DNA of 64,000 bases from contig NZ_CAKSNX010000001.1 in the NCBI RefSeq assembly GCF_934476685.1, positions 248,001 through 312,000 of the forward strand. The letters are read 5' to 3'. The position numbers were made by a program, and so were the translations under genes. Each line of letters starts with the position of its first letter. Position 1 is the stretch's first letter. Below are positions 27,071 through 35,075 of this stretch, piece by piece. The DNA comes from an uncultured Ruminococcus sp. (GTDB lineage Bacteria; Bacillota; Clostridia; Oscillospirales; Ruminococcaceae). The notes under the pieces were generated by a model. That model was not told the origin of the DNA. It searched no databases and worked only from the letters and a program-made list of their open reading frames with translations.

Positions 27071-28114
27071 TTATTTCTCAGAAAAATCGTAAGGCGGATA
27101 GAATATACCCTTTTCCGTCACGATAGCGGTTATAAGTTCGGCAGGCGTAACATCAAAAGCGGGGTTAAGGCATTTGACATTTTCGGGAGCGACAGGCTTT
27201 TCAAAGTACATCTTCTTTATCTCGTCGCCGTCACGCATCTCTATAACAATATCTTCTCCCGTTTTGCATTCCGTATCTATGGTAGTGAAAGGACAGAAAA
27301 CATAAAACGGTATGCCGTAATGTTTCGCCAGCACAGCTACTCCCGACGTTCCTATCTTGTTCGCCGTGTCGCCGTTTGCAGCCACTCTGTCGCAGCCCAC
27401 AAAGCAGGCGTCGATAAGTCCCTTTGACATAACATATGATGCCATATTGTCGCATATAAGGGTGGTGTCTATCCCTGCGTTTGAAAGTTCATATGAAGTA
27501 AGTCTTGCGCCCTGTAAAAGAGGACGTGTTTCGTCAACGTATGCGTGGAAGTTATATCCTCTCTCCGCACCGAGAAGAAGAGTTCCAAGACCTGTGCCGT
27601 AGCGTGATGTTGCAAGTGCGCCTGCGTTGCAGTGTGTAAGAACGCTGTCACCGTCTTTCATAAGCGTAAGACCGAATTCGGAAATAATGTGGCAGGTCTC
27701 AATATCCTCCGAGTGGATAGTTTCAGCCTCGTCTTTAAGCGCCGCCATCATCTCATCTCTTGTCCTGCCCTTGCATAGCTTTGCACGTCTTAGCATTTTC
27801 TTTACCGCAAGGGAAAGATTTACTGCGGTAGGTCTTGCCGAGCCTATCTGCTCTGCACACTTTTCAAGCTGAACAAAAAATTCGCTCTCGTTTTCAGCGC
27901 TTATTTTCAAAGCACAGATATAAATTCCGTAAGCTGCGCATATCCCTATGCAGGGTGCGCCCCTGACCTCCAAAAGCTGTATAGCCGAACATATCTCGTC
28001 CGCATTGTGCAGACGCTTTATCTTAAACATATTCGGCAGCAGCGTCTGGTCTATTATCTCAACTGCTGTTCCGTCCTCCGATAATCGGACAGGGTCGTTC
28101 TTTTCATACTTCAT
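27071..28114 (-). CDS. mtnA: S-methyl-5-thioribose-1-phosphate isomerase
   Basis: 347 residues, related to eIF2B. Converts 5-methylthioribose-1-phosphate to 5-methylthioribulose-1-phosphate in methionine or methylthioadenosine salvage. Family marks: the RGAPCIGICAAYG loop near residue 51, the catalytic Cys in LTHCNAGALATSRYG near 162, and the catalytic Asp region CDRVAANGDTANKIGT near 240. It sits between rsmI and mtaD on the same strand. MtaD would give methylthioinosine, and a purine phosphorylase would be needed to supply the substrate of this enzyme; one is encoded at 33332. The later salvage enzymes are not in the window. Confidence 0.92.
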   Translation of the reverse strand: MKYEKNDPVRLSEDGTAVEIIDQTLLPNMFKIKRLHNADEICSAIQLLEVRGAPCIGICAAYGIYICALKISAENESEFFVQLEKCAEQIGSARPTAVNLSLAVKKMLRRAKLCKGRTRDEMMAALKDEAETIHSEDIETCHIISEFGLTLMKDGDSVLTHCNAGALATSRYGTGLGTLLLGAERGYNFHAYVDETRPLLQGARLTSYELSNAGIDTTLICDNMASYVMSKGLIDACFVGCDRVAANGDTANKIGTSGVAVLAKHYGIPFYVFCPFTTIDTECKTGEDIVIEMRDGDEIKKMYFEKPVAPENVKCLNPAFDVTPAELITAIVTEKGIFYPPYDFSEK

Positions 28115-28180
28115 ATTTTTTCACTCTTTCATTTGTCACTTTATATTTGTCCGTTATTTTTGTTTATTTGTTTATTAAAT

Positions 28181-29017
28181 TTATTCCTCACGGGCAGAAA
28201 CAAGCATGGAATACAGTTCGCCCTTTGAAAATCCTGTTGCCTTTGCTATCTGCTTGCAAGCGTCTGCACCACGCATACCTTTTCCCACAAGTTCTTTTAC
28301 CTGTTCAAAAGCCTGCTCGATAGTTTCCGCAGGGGAGATCTCTTCCTCATTTGCCCCCTCTATTACAAGCACAAATTCTCCCTTAGGCTTGTTCTCACTG
28401 TAAAAAGCAAGTGCCTCAGCTATGGTCGTCCTTATGACCTCTTCGTGGAGCTTTGTAAGCTCTCTGCAAAGCGATATTTTTCTGTCGCCCAGATATTCAA
28501 GCATATCCCTCAGCGTGTTCTCCAGCTTGTGGGGAGCTTCATAGAAAATAAGTGTGTTTGTGCAGTTTTTTACCGCCGCAAGATGTTCAAACCGCTGCTT
28601 TTTCGCCGTGGACAAAAATCCCTCGAACTGAAAGCGTGATGTGCTTAATCCGCTTATCGCCAGCGCAGATACCACAGCCGACGGACCCGGAACGACTTCG
28701 ACCTTTATATCATTTTCCGCACAAAGCTTTACAAGCAGCTCTCCCGGGTCGGATATGCAGGGCATACCTGCGTCCGTTACAATAGCCGCATTCTCTCCCG
28801 ACAGTATCCTGTTTATTATCTGTTCCCCAACCTGCTTTGCGTTATGCTCGTGATAGCTTACAAGCGGACGCTTTATCTCAAAATGATTGAGCAGACCTGC
28901 GGTCACTCTCGTGTCCTCTGCACATATAAAGTCCACGTTGGACAGCGTTTCCACCGCTCTGTATGTCATATCGCCGAGGTTGCCTATGGGCGTTCCGACT
29001 ACATATAATTTTCCCAT
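28181..29017 (-). CDS. rsmI: 16S rRNA cytidine-1402 2'-O-methyltransferase
   Basis: 278 residues. RsmI family of tetrapyrrole-methylase fold: N-terminal GTPIGNLGDMTYRAVETL, then ICAEDTR and SYHEHNAK, and the GMPCISDPG loop. It methylates the ribose of C1402 in the ribosomal decoding centre using S-adenosylmethionine, which stabilises decoding. The start lies two bases after the stop of the upstream amidohydrolase gene, which suggests co-transcription. The link with the methylthioadenosine genes downstream is probably only operon-sharing. Confidence 0.95.
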   Translation of the reverse strand: MGKLYVVGTPIGNLGDMTYRAVETLSNVDFICAEDTRVTAGLLNHFEIKRPLVSYHEHNAKQVGEQIINRILSGENAAIVTDAGMPCISDPGELLVKLCAENDIKVEVVPGPSAVVSALAISGLSTSRFQFEGFLSTAKKQRFEHLAAVKNCTNTLIFYEAPHKLENTLRDMLEYLGDRKISLCRELTKLHEEVIRTTIAEALAFYSENKPKGEFVLVIEGANEEEISPAETIEQAFEQVKELVGKGMRGADACKQIAKATGFSKGELYSMLVSAREE

Positions 29018-29019
29018 TT

Positions 29020-30183
29020 TTATTCTCCTGTATTTCTGTATACAATGCTGCCGTTTATCGAAACGAGCGACGGTGAGCTGAATACCTCAAAAGGATTTCC
29101 CTCAAATAATGTGAAGTCAGCGTCTTTTCCGACTTCTATCGAACCTGTCCTGTCAAATATCCTGCCTATCTTTGCAGGTATCTCTGTAACAGCTCTTAGT
29201 CCGTTGTAAAAACTCAGACCGTTCTTTACAGCTATTCCCACCGACAGCGGAAGATATTCTATCGGAACTTCCGAATGGTCTGTGCATATAGCCGTATCTA
29301 TGCCGTTCCTTGTAAGCGCAGCCGCATTTTCAGGCGTGAGATTTGCCATTTCAGGCTTGCACCTGTCACATATCACAGGTCCGACAATACAGGTCGTGTT
29401 CTCCTCTGCAAGCTCGTCTGCAATAAGATGACCGTCTGTGCAGTGAACAAGCGTGTAATCAAGATTGAATTCGTTCGCTATCCTCACTGCAGTAAAAATA
29501 TCGTCCGCCCTGTGACAGTGAAAATGAGCTGTGACCTCTCTGTGAAGCACAGGCAGCAAAGCCTCAGATTTTATATCGTAATCAGGAAGATCTTCTTCAC
29601 TTTCCGCCGCATCAATGTCACTGTTGTAACGCACAGCCTTGAACAAAGCCTCTCTAATGGTGCTTGCTACAGCCATTCTTGTGCATGGCGAATCGTCCTT
29701 GTCCATGTATGTAAGCTTAGGATTTTCACCCATGGAGAACTTCATTCCCACATTTCGTATTATCATCTTGTCTATTCTTTTTCCTGCCGTCTTTATAGCG
29801 TAGATCTGCCCTGCAATAGGGTTTGTTGATCCCGGTGAAACAAGTACAGAGGTAACGCCAGCCTTTCTCGCCTGCTCAAAAGAGTAGTCGATAGGGTTTA
29901 TTCCGTCGATTATCCTCAGCTGAGGAGTGCATGGATCGAACTCTTCATTAAGATCCTCACCCTCAATGCCAACTCCGCTGGAAGTCAGCCCAAGATGAGT
30001 GTGTGCGTCAATAAACCCAGGGTAAAGCGCCATGCCCTCACCGTCAATGATATCCTTATCATCAAAGGAAGGTTCACCCGAACCGACCTCAGTAAATTTG
30101 CCGCCGGTTATCTTTACATAACCGTGTTCAATGACCTCAGCCGCATCGTTCATGGTGTATATTTTAACGTTTTTTACTATCAT
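29020..30183 (-). CDS. Metal-dependent amidohydrolase, imidazolonepropionase-like
   Basis: 387 residues. Amidohydrolase superfamily: HTH in FIDAHTHLGLTS near residue 60, HFHCHRADD near 218, a His in LVHCTDGH and the catalytic Asp in ICTDHSEVP near 300. These are the usual ligands of a one- or two-zinc site. The closest resemblance is to uncharacterised bacterial amidohydrolases related to imidazolonepropionase and peptidase-like hydrolases; the substrate cannot be named. AAGGAAA precedes the ATG. It is the first gene of the four-gene reverse operon with rsmI, mtnA and mtaD. Confidence 0.82.
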   Translation of the reverse strand: MIVKNVKIYTMNDAAEVIEHGYVKITGGKFTEVGSGEPSFDDKDIIDGEGMALYPGFIDAHTHLGLTSSGVGIEGEDLNEEFDPCTPQLRIIDGINPIDYSFEQARKAGVTSVLVSPGSTNPIAGQIYAIKTAGKRIDKMIIRNVGMKFSMGENPKLTYMDKDDSPCTRMAVASTIREALFKAVRYNSDIDAAESEEDLPDYDIKSEALLPVLHREVTAHFHCHRADDIFTAVRIANEFNLDYTLVHCTDGHLIADELAEENTTCIVGPVICDRCKPEMANLTPENAAALTRNGIDTAICTDHSEVPIEYLPLSVGIAVKNGLSFYNGLRAVTEIPAKIGRIFDRTGSIEVGKDADFTLFEGNPFEVFSSPSLVSINGSIVYRNTGE

Positions 30184-30244
30184 ATAGTTTCCTTTCTATT
30201 CTAAGTCAGATATAGGTTAATGTAAATAAAAAAGCCAAAAGAAA

Positions 30245-30276
30245 ATAAAATCTCCGCAGAGAAAACTTTGCGGAGA
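30245..30276 (-). terminator. Probable reverse-strand terminator
   Basis: TCTCCGCA (30251-30258) and TGCGGAGA (30269-30276) form an 8-base stem; on the minus strand it runs into ATTTTATTTT. It would stop transcripts arriving from the tRNA-Arg/metG side before the amidohydrolase operon. Confidence 0.65.
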
Positions 30277-30352
30277 AAAGCGGATCTATCCGCAATCGTT
30301 ATTTCGTTGATGAAAATATTGTAATGTTGTGCCGTATTGAATAAATTTCAGC

Positions 30353-30861
30353 AGAGCAAAAGAACAAATAGACACTTTGCAAATTATACAGGCGACCACA
30401 GATCGCCCCTACGCAAATTTTGAAAAAGCCATATAAAACTTAATCAAATTTTGCCTAAGTAAAATCCGTGTATTTGTTTTTGTGAGCAAAAGAATGAAAA
30501 GCCGCTTTGTGCATTATACAGGCGACCACAGGTCGCCCCTACGAAAACTTTGAAAAAGCCATATAAAACCTAATCAAATTTTCCTAAGTAAAAGCCATAT
30601 ATTTGTTTTTGTGAGCAAAAGAATGAAAATCCGCTTTGCACATTATACAGGCGACCACAGGTCGCCCCTACGCAAACTTTGAAAAAACGCATATAAAATC
30701 TAATCAAATTTTGCCTAGGTAAAATCCATATATTTGTTTTTGTGAGCAAAAGAATGAAAATCCGCTTTGCACATTATACAGGCGACCACAGGTCGCCCCT
30801 ACGCAAACTTTGAAAAACGCATATAAAATCTAATCAAATTTTCCTAAGTAAAAGCCATATC
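30353..30861. repeat. Tandem ~130-bp repeats with REP-like palindromes
   Basis: About four units with a period of 129-131 bases. Each carries the palindrome GGCGACC-N3-GGTCGCC followed by CCTAC; cores start at 30391 (arm imperfect: ACAGATCGCC), 30521, 30650 and 30781. Each core is followed by a similar A/T-rich stretch (CTAATCAAATTTT, AAGTAAAA, then GAGCAAAAGAATGAAAA). There is no open gene, and no other function is visible in this 763-base gap. The same palindrome occurs near the RAYT transposase gene at 44057. Confidence 0.93.
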
Positions 30862-30946
30862 TCTGTTTCTTCCGAGTACAAAATGAGAAGTCCGCACTGC
30901 AAACAGCGAGTTTACGAGCGTAGCGTATTTCCCCGTCCGGGAGGAC
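30861..30946. repeat. Dispersed composite repeat module, copy 1
   Basis: This stretch (CTCTGTTTCTTCCGAG, then CAGCGAG, GAGCGTAGCG and CCCCGTCCGG) closely matches two other places, 49741-49825 and 50244-50331. It follows the last REP unit and ends directly at the 3' end of the tRNA-Arg gene. Confidence 0.85.
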
Positions 30947-31023
30947 TGGTGCGCCTGACAGGAGTCGAACCTGCGACCTCAAGAGTCGGAGTCTTGCGCT
31001 CTATCCAGCTGAGCTACAGACGC
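30947..31023 (-). tRNA. tRNA-Arg (anticodon CCG)
   Basis: 77 bases on the minus strand, with the CCA end encoded. The acceptor stem GCGTCTG pairs with CAGGCGC (one G-U), the D arm contains AGCTCAGCTGGATAGAGC, the anticodon stem CAAGA/TCTTG encloses loop CTCCGAC, so the anticodon is CCG reading CGG (Arg), and the T arm has GGTTCGACTCC. It lies just downstream of metG on the same strand and probably shares its transcript. Confidence 0.97.
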
Positions 31024-31075
31024 ATATCAGCAGGAACGGAATTTTCCGCCCCCGCTTGTTTTTAAGTTTTGTATC

Positions 31076-33043
31076 TTATCTGAGCTTCGCTCCGCAAGGA
31101 AGATCCTGATCCGGGAATATTACACTTGCAGAACCGTCAGGTGCGTCAGCCGCACAGATCATGCCGTTTGACTCAACTCCGCAAAGCTTTACAGGCTTCA
31201 GGTTCGCTACAATAACTACCTTCTTGCCAATAAGATCCTCAGGCTTGTACCATGCCGCAATGCCAGATACTACCTGCCTGCCGCCAAATCCGTCATCAAG
31301 CTGTAAGCAAAGCAGCTTCTTTGACTTCTTTACCTTTTCGCAGGCTGTTACTTTTGCAACTCTCAGATCTACCTTTGCGAAATCTTCAATGGATATCTCG
31401 TCTGCAACAGGCGCAGGCTCAAAACCGTCAGCCTCTTCCTCAGCAGGCTGCTCTGCCTTTGAACCAATGATCTTGTTAAGCTCCTCGATCTCCTTGTCAA
31501 CATCTATTCTTGGGAAAATGATATCTCCTCTGCAAACTGTTACGTCAGCAGGCAGAACACCGAACTTTCCTGCGTTCTCGTATGTTACGTCCTCTGCCTT
31601 TGCACCTATCTGCTCCCATACCTTTGGCATTGTGGTAGGCATAAAGCTGCTGAGAAGAGTCGATACGATCCTTATTGTGTCGAGCAGATTGTAAAGTACG
31701 CTTGCAAGTCTTGCCTTCTTGCTCTCATCCTTGCCCAGTACCCATGGCGCAGTTTCGTCAATGTACTTGTTCGCTCTCGATACTACCTTGAATATCTCCG
31801 CAAGCGCATTGTTAAGCTGGGTCTTGTCCATGAATTCATCGACCTTGCCCCTGAGCGCACAAGCCTCAGCAATAAGCTCGTCATCAAATTCGCCTGCTTC
31901 TCTCTCCACAGGAAGAGTTCCGCCAAAGTACTTTGCAGCCATGGCAACAGTTCTTGAAACAAGATTTCCAAGTCCGTTTGCAAGGTCTGAGTTTATTCTG
32001 TTTATCATTATCTCATTTGAGAATGAGCTGTCTGCACCGAGAGCCATTTCTCTGAGAATGTGGTATCTGATAGAGTCTGCACCGTATCTCTCACCAAGAA
32101 TGAACGGGTCAACAACGTTACCGAGAGATTTCGACATCTTCTGTCCGTTGAATGTTATCCAGCCGTGTACAGCAAGATGCTTCGGCAGCGGAAGATCAAG
32201 CGCCATAAGCATTGCAGGCCAGATGATAGCGTGGAATCTCATTATGTCCTTTGCCACCATGTGAACGTCAGCAGGCCAGAACTTTTCAAAATCAGCGTAT
32301 TCCTCGTTCCAGAATCCCAAAGCGGAAATGTAGTTTGAAAGTGCGTCTATCCATACATAAACAACGTGACCTTCGTCAAATGTTACAGGTATGCCCCACT
32401 TAAATGTAGTTCTCGATACGCAGAGATCCTCCAGACCGGGCTTGATGAAGTTGTTTACAAGCTCGGTCGCTCTTGTCTTAGGCTGGAGATAATCAGTTTC
32501 AGTAAGAAGCTTTTCTATCCTGTCTGCAAAAGACGACATCTTGAAGAAGTAAGCCTCCTCCTTTGCCTCAGTTACCTCTCTGTGACATTCAGGGCAGCAG
32601 CCGTTCTCGTCAAGCTGTGACTCTGTCCAGAAGCTTTCGCAAGGTGTGCAGTATTTGCCCTTGTATTCGCCCTTGTAAATGTATCCCTTGTCGTACAGAG
32701 CCTTGAATATCTTCTGTACAGTTTCAATGTGGTAATCGTCAGTAGTTCTGATATATCTGTCGTAGCTTATGTTCATATAGCTCCACAGATTTTTGAATAC
32801 CTTTACGATCTCGTCAACGTATTCCTTCGGAGTAACACCCTTTTCGGCAGCCTTCTGCTCTATCTTAAGACCATGCTCGTCTGTACCTGTAAGGAACATC
32901 ACGTCATATCCCTGCATACGTCTGTATCTTGCGATAGAGTCGCAGGCAACTGTTGTGTAACAGTGACCGATGTGCGGATTGCCTGACGGATAGTAAATAG
33001 GTGTGGTGATATAAAAAGGCTTTTTATTCTCATTATTGCTCAT
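31076..33043 (-). CDS. metG: Methionyl-tRNA synthetase
   Basis: 655 residues from ATG 33043. Class I enzyme that charges tRNA-Met: HIGH motif in NPHIGHCYTT near residue 20, a zinc knuckle with CTPCES and CPECHRE, and KMSKSLGN near 300. The C-terminal domain (from about 550) is the EMAP-II/Trbp111-type tRNA-binding module that begins FAKVDLRVAKVTACEK and helps the enzyme dimerise and hold tRNA. The open frame continues 34 codons upstream, but that stretch lies across the promoter at 33126-33154 and is unlike any synthetase N-terminus, so I reject it. No T-box is seen in the short leader of about 75 bases. Confidence 0.96.
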   Translation of the reverse strand: MSNNENKKPFYITTPIYYPSGNPHIGHCYTTVACDSIARYRRMQGYDVMFLTGTDEHGLKIEQKAAEKGVTPKEYVDEIVKVFKNLWSYMNISYDRYIRTTDDYHIETVQKIFKALYDKGYIYKGEYKGKYCTPCESFWTESQLDENGCCPECHREVTEAKEEAYFFKMSSFADRIEKLLTETDYLQPKTRATELVNNFIKPGLEDLCVSRTTFKWGIPVTFDEGHVVYVWIDALSNYISALGFWNEEYADFEKFWPADVHMVAKDIMRFHAIIWPAMLMALDLPLPKHLAVHGWITFNGQKMSKSLGNVVDPFILGERYGADSIRYHILREMALGADSSFSNEIMINRINSDLANGLGNLVSRTVAMAAKYFGGTLPVEREAGEFDDELIAEACALRGKVDEFMDKTQLNNALAEIFKVVSRANKYIDETAPWVLGKDESKKARLASVLYNLLDTIRIVSTLLSSFMPTTMPKVWEQIGAKAEDVTYENAGKFGVLPADVTVCRGDIIFPRIDVDKEIEELNKIIGSKAEQPAEEEADGFEPAPVADEISIEDFAKVDLRVAKVTACEKVKKSKKLLCLQLDDGFGGRQVVSGIAAWYKPEDLIGKKVVIVANLKPVKLCGVESNGMICAADAPDGSASVIFPDQDLPCGAKLR

Positions 33044-33125
33044 ATCATTCTGAGCCCCTTTCGTGAATAGGATAGGTATTTTTCGTCGGCAGGATAAAAT
33101 CCTGTACAAAAATACGGTTACAATT

Positions 33126-33154
33126 ATTATACTACTTTTGCCCATTTAAGTCAA
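33126..33154 (-). promoter_or_regulatory. Promoter of metG
   Basis: On the minus strand TTGACT (33149-33154), a 17-base spacer and TATAAT (33126-33131). Transcription would start near 33119, which fixes the metG start at 33043. Confidence 0.88.
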
Positions 33155-33234
33155 GTGCGAAAAATGCTGCAAAGGGGCGGAGAAAAAGGCTGTCCCGTTC
33201 CGCATTTTTCGGGCAGATCAGACCTGTCCTGCGG

Positions 33235-33263
33235 TTGACAAATCAGCCTTAATGGAGTAAAAT
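33235..33263 (+). promoter_or_regulatory. Promoter of the purine nucleoside phosphorylase gene
   Basis: TTGACA (33235-33240) and TAAAAT (33258-33263) with a 17-base spacer, about 70 bases before the start codon. Confidence 0.85.
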
Positions 33264-33331
33264 ATATAGTGAGTAATTGTATGGTTTAAAGCCTTGATAT
33301 TTATAACTTAAAAGCTTAAAGGAGAATAAAT

Positions 33332-34162
33332 ATGACAGCTTATGATAAGATATGCAAATGTCTGGATTGTGTAAAGAAAAAAATAGATTTCAAGCCGCAG
33401 ATCGCCCTCGTCCTCGGTTCAGGTCTTGGCGCATTCGCCGATGAGATAGAAGTTGCGGGTACAGTGGATTACAGCGAGATAGAAGGGTTCCCTACCTCAA
33501 CAGTTATCGGTCATAAAGGCAGATTTGTCTTTGGCTATGTTGGAAAAGTCCCCGTTGTTATCATGCAGGGAAGAGTACACTATTACGAAGGCTATTCAAT
33601 GGAAGACGTTGTCCTGCCCATAAGACTTATGTCAATGATGGGCGCAAAAGCACTTTTCCTCACAAATGCCTCAGGCGGAATAAACCCTGAGTTCGGCGCA
33701 GGAGATTTTATGCTCATCAACGATCATATCTCATCTTTTGTCCCTAATCCGCTTATCGGTAAGAATGTCGAAGAAATGGGAACACGTTTCCCTGATATGA
33801 GCGAGGTCTATAAGAAGGATCTCCGTGAGCAGATAAAGGCTGCCGCAAAGGAACTTGATATCGACCTTAAAGAGGGCGTTTATGTCCAGCTTACAGGTCC
33901 GTCCTTTGAAAGCCCTGCCGAGATAAGAATGTTAAGAACGCTCGGTGCTGACGCTGTGGGAATGTCAACAGTCTGCGAGGCTATCGCCGCAAATCACGCA
34001 GGTATGAAAGTATGCGGAATATCCTGCGTTGCAAACCTTGCGGCAGGTATGACAAATAACCCTCTTACCCATGACGAGGTGCAGGAGTGTGCAGATAAAG
34101 CTGCCCCGCTGTTCAAAAAGCTTATAGGCAAGTCCATTGAAAATATAGCCGCAGTGATCTGA
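33332..34162 (+). CDS. punA: Purine nucleoside phosphorylase, trimeric type
   Basis: 276 residues. Family 2 (trimeric, PNP/MTAP) phosphorylase that splits purine nucleosides with phosphate to the free base and ribose-1-phosphate. Signs: phosphate loop LVLGSGLGAFAD at 27-36, GHKGRFVFG, QGRVHYYEGY, LTNASGGIN near 114, and the base site GPSFESPAEIRMLRTLGADAVGMS near 190-212. The Glu and Asn residues of inosine/guanosine-type enzymes seem present (FESPAEI and AN(L) segments). A role on methylthioinosine, linking MtaD to MtnA, is possible but unproven. It has its own promoter and a GGAG site before the ATG. Confidence 0.93.
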   Translation: MTAYDKICKCLDCVKKKIDFKPQIALVLGSGLGAFADEIEVAGTVDYSEIEGFPTSTVIGHKGRFVFGYVGKVPVVIMQGRVHYYEGYSMEDVVLPIRLMSMMGAKALFLTNASGGINPEFGAGDFMLINDHISSFVPNPLIGKNVEEMGTRFPDMSEVYKKDLREQIKAAAKELDIDLKEGVYVQLTGPSFESPAEIRMLRTLGADAVGMSTVCEAIAANHAGMKVCGISCVANLAAGMTNNPLTHDEVQECADKAAPLFKKLIGKSIENIAAVI

Positions 34163-34225
34163 TTACGGCGAAAAATTGAGAAAAAATAATATAAAATAAT
34201 ATTCAAATATTCAGGAGAAATCATA

Positions 34226-35068
34226 ATGAGAGAAGTCAATGTTTCACAGGTCGAGGACCTTGTAAGAGAGCTTTGTATAAAAGCTAACCTCTATCTTCCG
34301 GAGGATATGGAGGAATGTATAAAGTGCGGCGCAAAGGCTGAAAGATCACCCGTCGGCAAAAATGTTTTCGATGATATAATCGAAAATATAAACGTCGCAA
34401 GAAACGAAACTATCCCGATCTGTCAGGATACGGGAATGGCTGTGATTTTTATGGAGGTAGGACAGGACGTACACTTTGTCGGCGGCTCGATAAACGATGC
34501 TCTGAACAACGGCGTTGCAAGGGGATATATCGACGGCAGATTAAGATGTTCCATAGTGTCAGACCCTCTTGAAAGAGTTAATACAAACAACAACACTCCG
34601 CCTGTTGTACACCTCAAATATACAGACGGAGATAAGGTGAAGATAATGGTCGCACCGAAAGGCTTCGGCAGCGAAAATATGTCCGCCCTCAAAATGATGA
34701 CGCCTTCCGTCACACAGGACGAAATAGTTGACTGGGTAGTTTCCGTCTGTGCAAAGGCAGGCTCTAACCCATGTCCGCCTATCGTTATCGGCGTTGGTAT
34801 CGGCGGCGATTTTGAAAAGTGCGCATACCTTGCAAAGAAAGCCCTCTGCCGCCCTGTTTCACAGCGCAATCCAAAGGCTCTCTATGCCGACCTCGAAAAG
34901 AAAATGCTTGAGAAGATAAATAAGCTCGGTATCGGTCCTCAGGGATTTGGCGGAACGCAGACCTGCCTTGCAGTAAATATCGAGCAGGCACCGACCCATA
35001 TCGCAGGACTGCCTGTGTCAGTAAACATAGGCTGTCACGTTACACGTCATGCAGAGGGTGTGATCTGA
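34226..35068 (+). CDS. Class I fumarate hydratase, alpha (N-terminal) subunit
   Basis: 280 residues. Two-subunit form of the [4Fe-4S] fumarase/tartrate dehydratase family; the alpha chain carries the cluster cysteines, here in ICQDTGMAV near residue 72, in AGSNPCPPIVIGVGIGG near 190 and in GCHVTRHAEG near the end. With the beta chain it adds water to fumarate to give malate. Normally the beta gene follows directly; here the next gene is a symporter on the opposite strand that starts 7 bases after the stop, so the beta subunit must be elsewhere or missing. A SD-like AGGAG lies before the ATG. Confidence 0.9.
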   Translation: MREVNVSQVEDLVRELCIKANLYLPEDMEECIKCGAKAERSPVGKNVFDDIIENINVARNETIPICQDTGMAVIFMEVGQDVHFVGGSINDALNNGVARGYIDGRLRCSIVSDPLERVNTNNNTPPVVHLKYTDGDKVKIMVAPKGFGSENMSALKMMTPSVTQDEIVDWVVSVCAKAGSNPCPPIVIGVGIGGDFEKCAYLAKKALCRPVSQRNPKALYADLEKKMLEKINKLGIGPQGFGGTQTCLAVNIEQAPTHIAGLPVSVNIGCHVTRHAEGVI

Positions 35069-35075
35069 CCAAGTC

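Noticed and set aside
30353..30861. Possible CRISPR array
   Set aside because: The period is about 130 bases and both repeat and spacer are conserved between units, so there are no unique spacers; no cas gene is nearby.
33044..33145. N-terminal extension of methionyl-tRNA synthetase
   Set aside because: The 34 extra codons cross the promoter (TATAAT at 33126) and precede the conserved MSNNENKKPFYITTP start; transcription would begin inside the extension.
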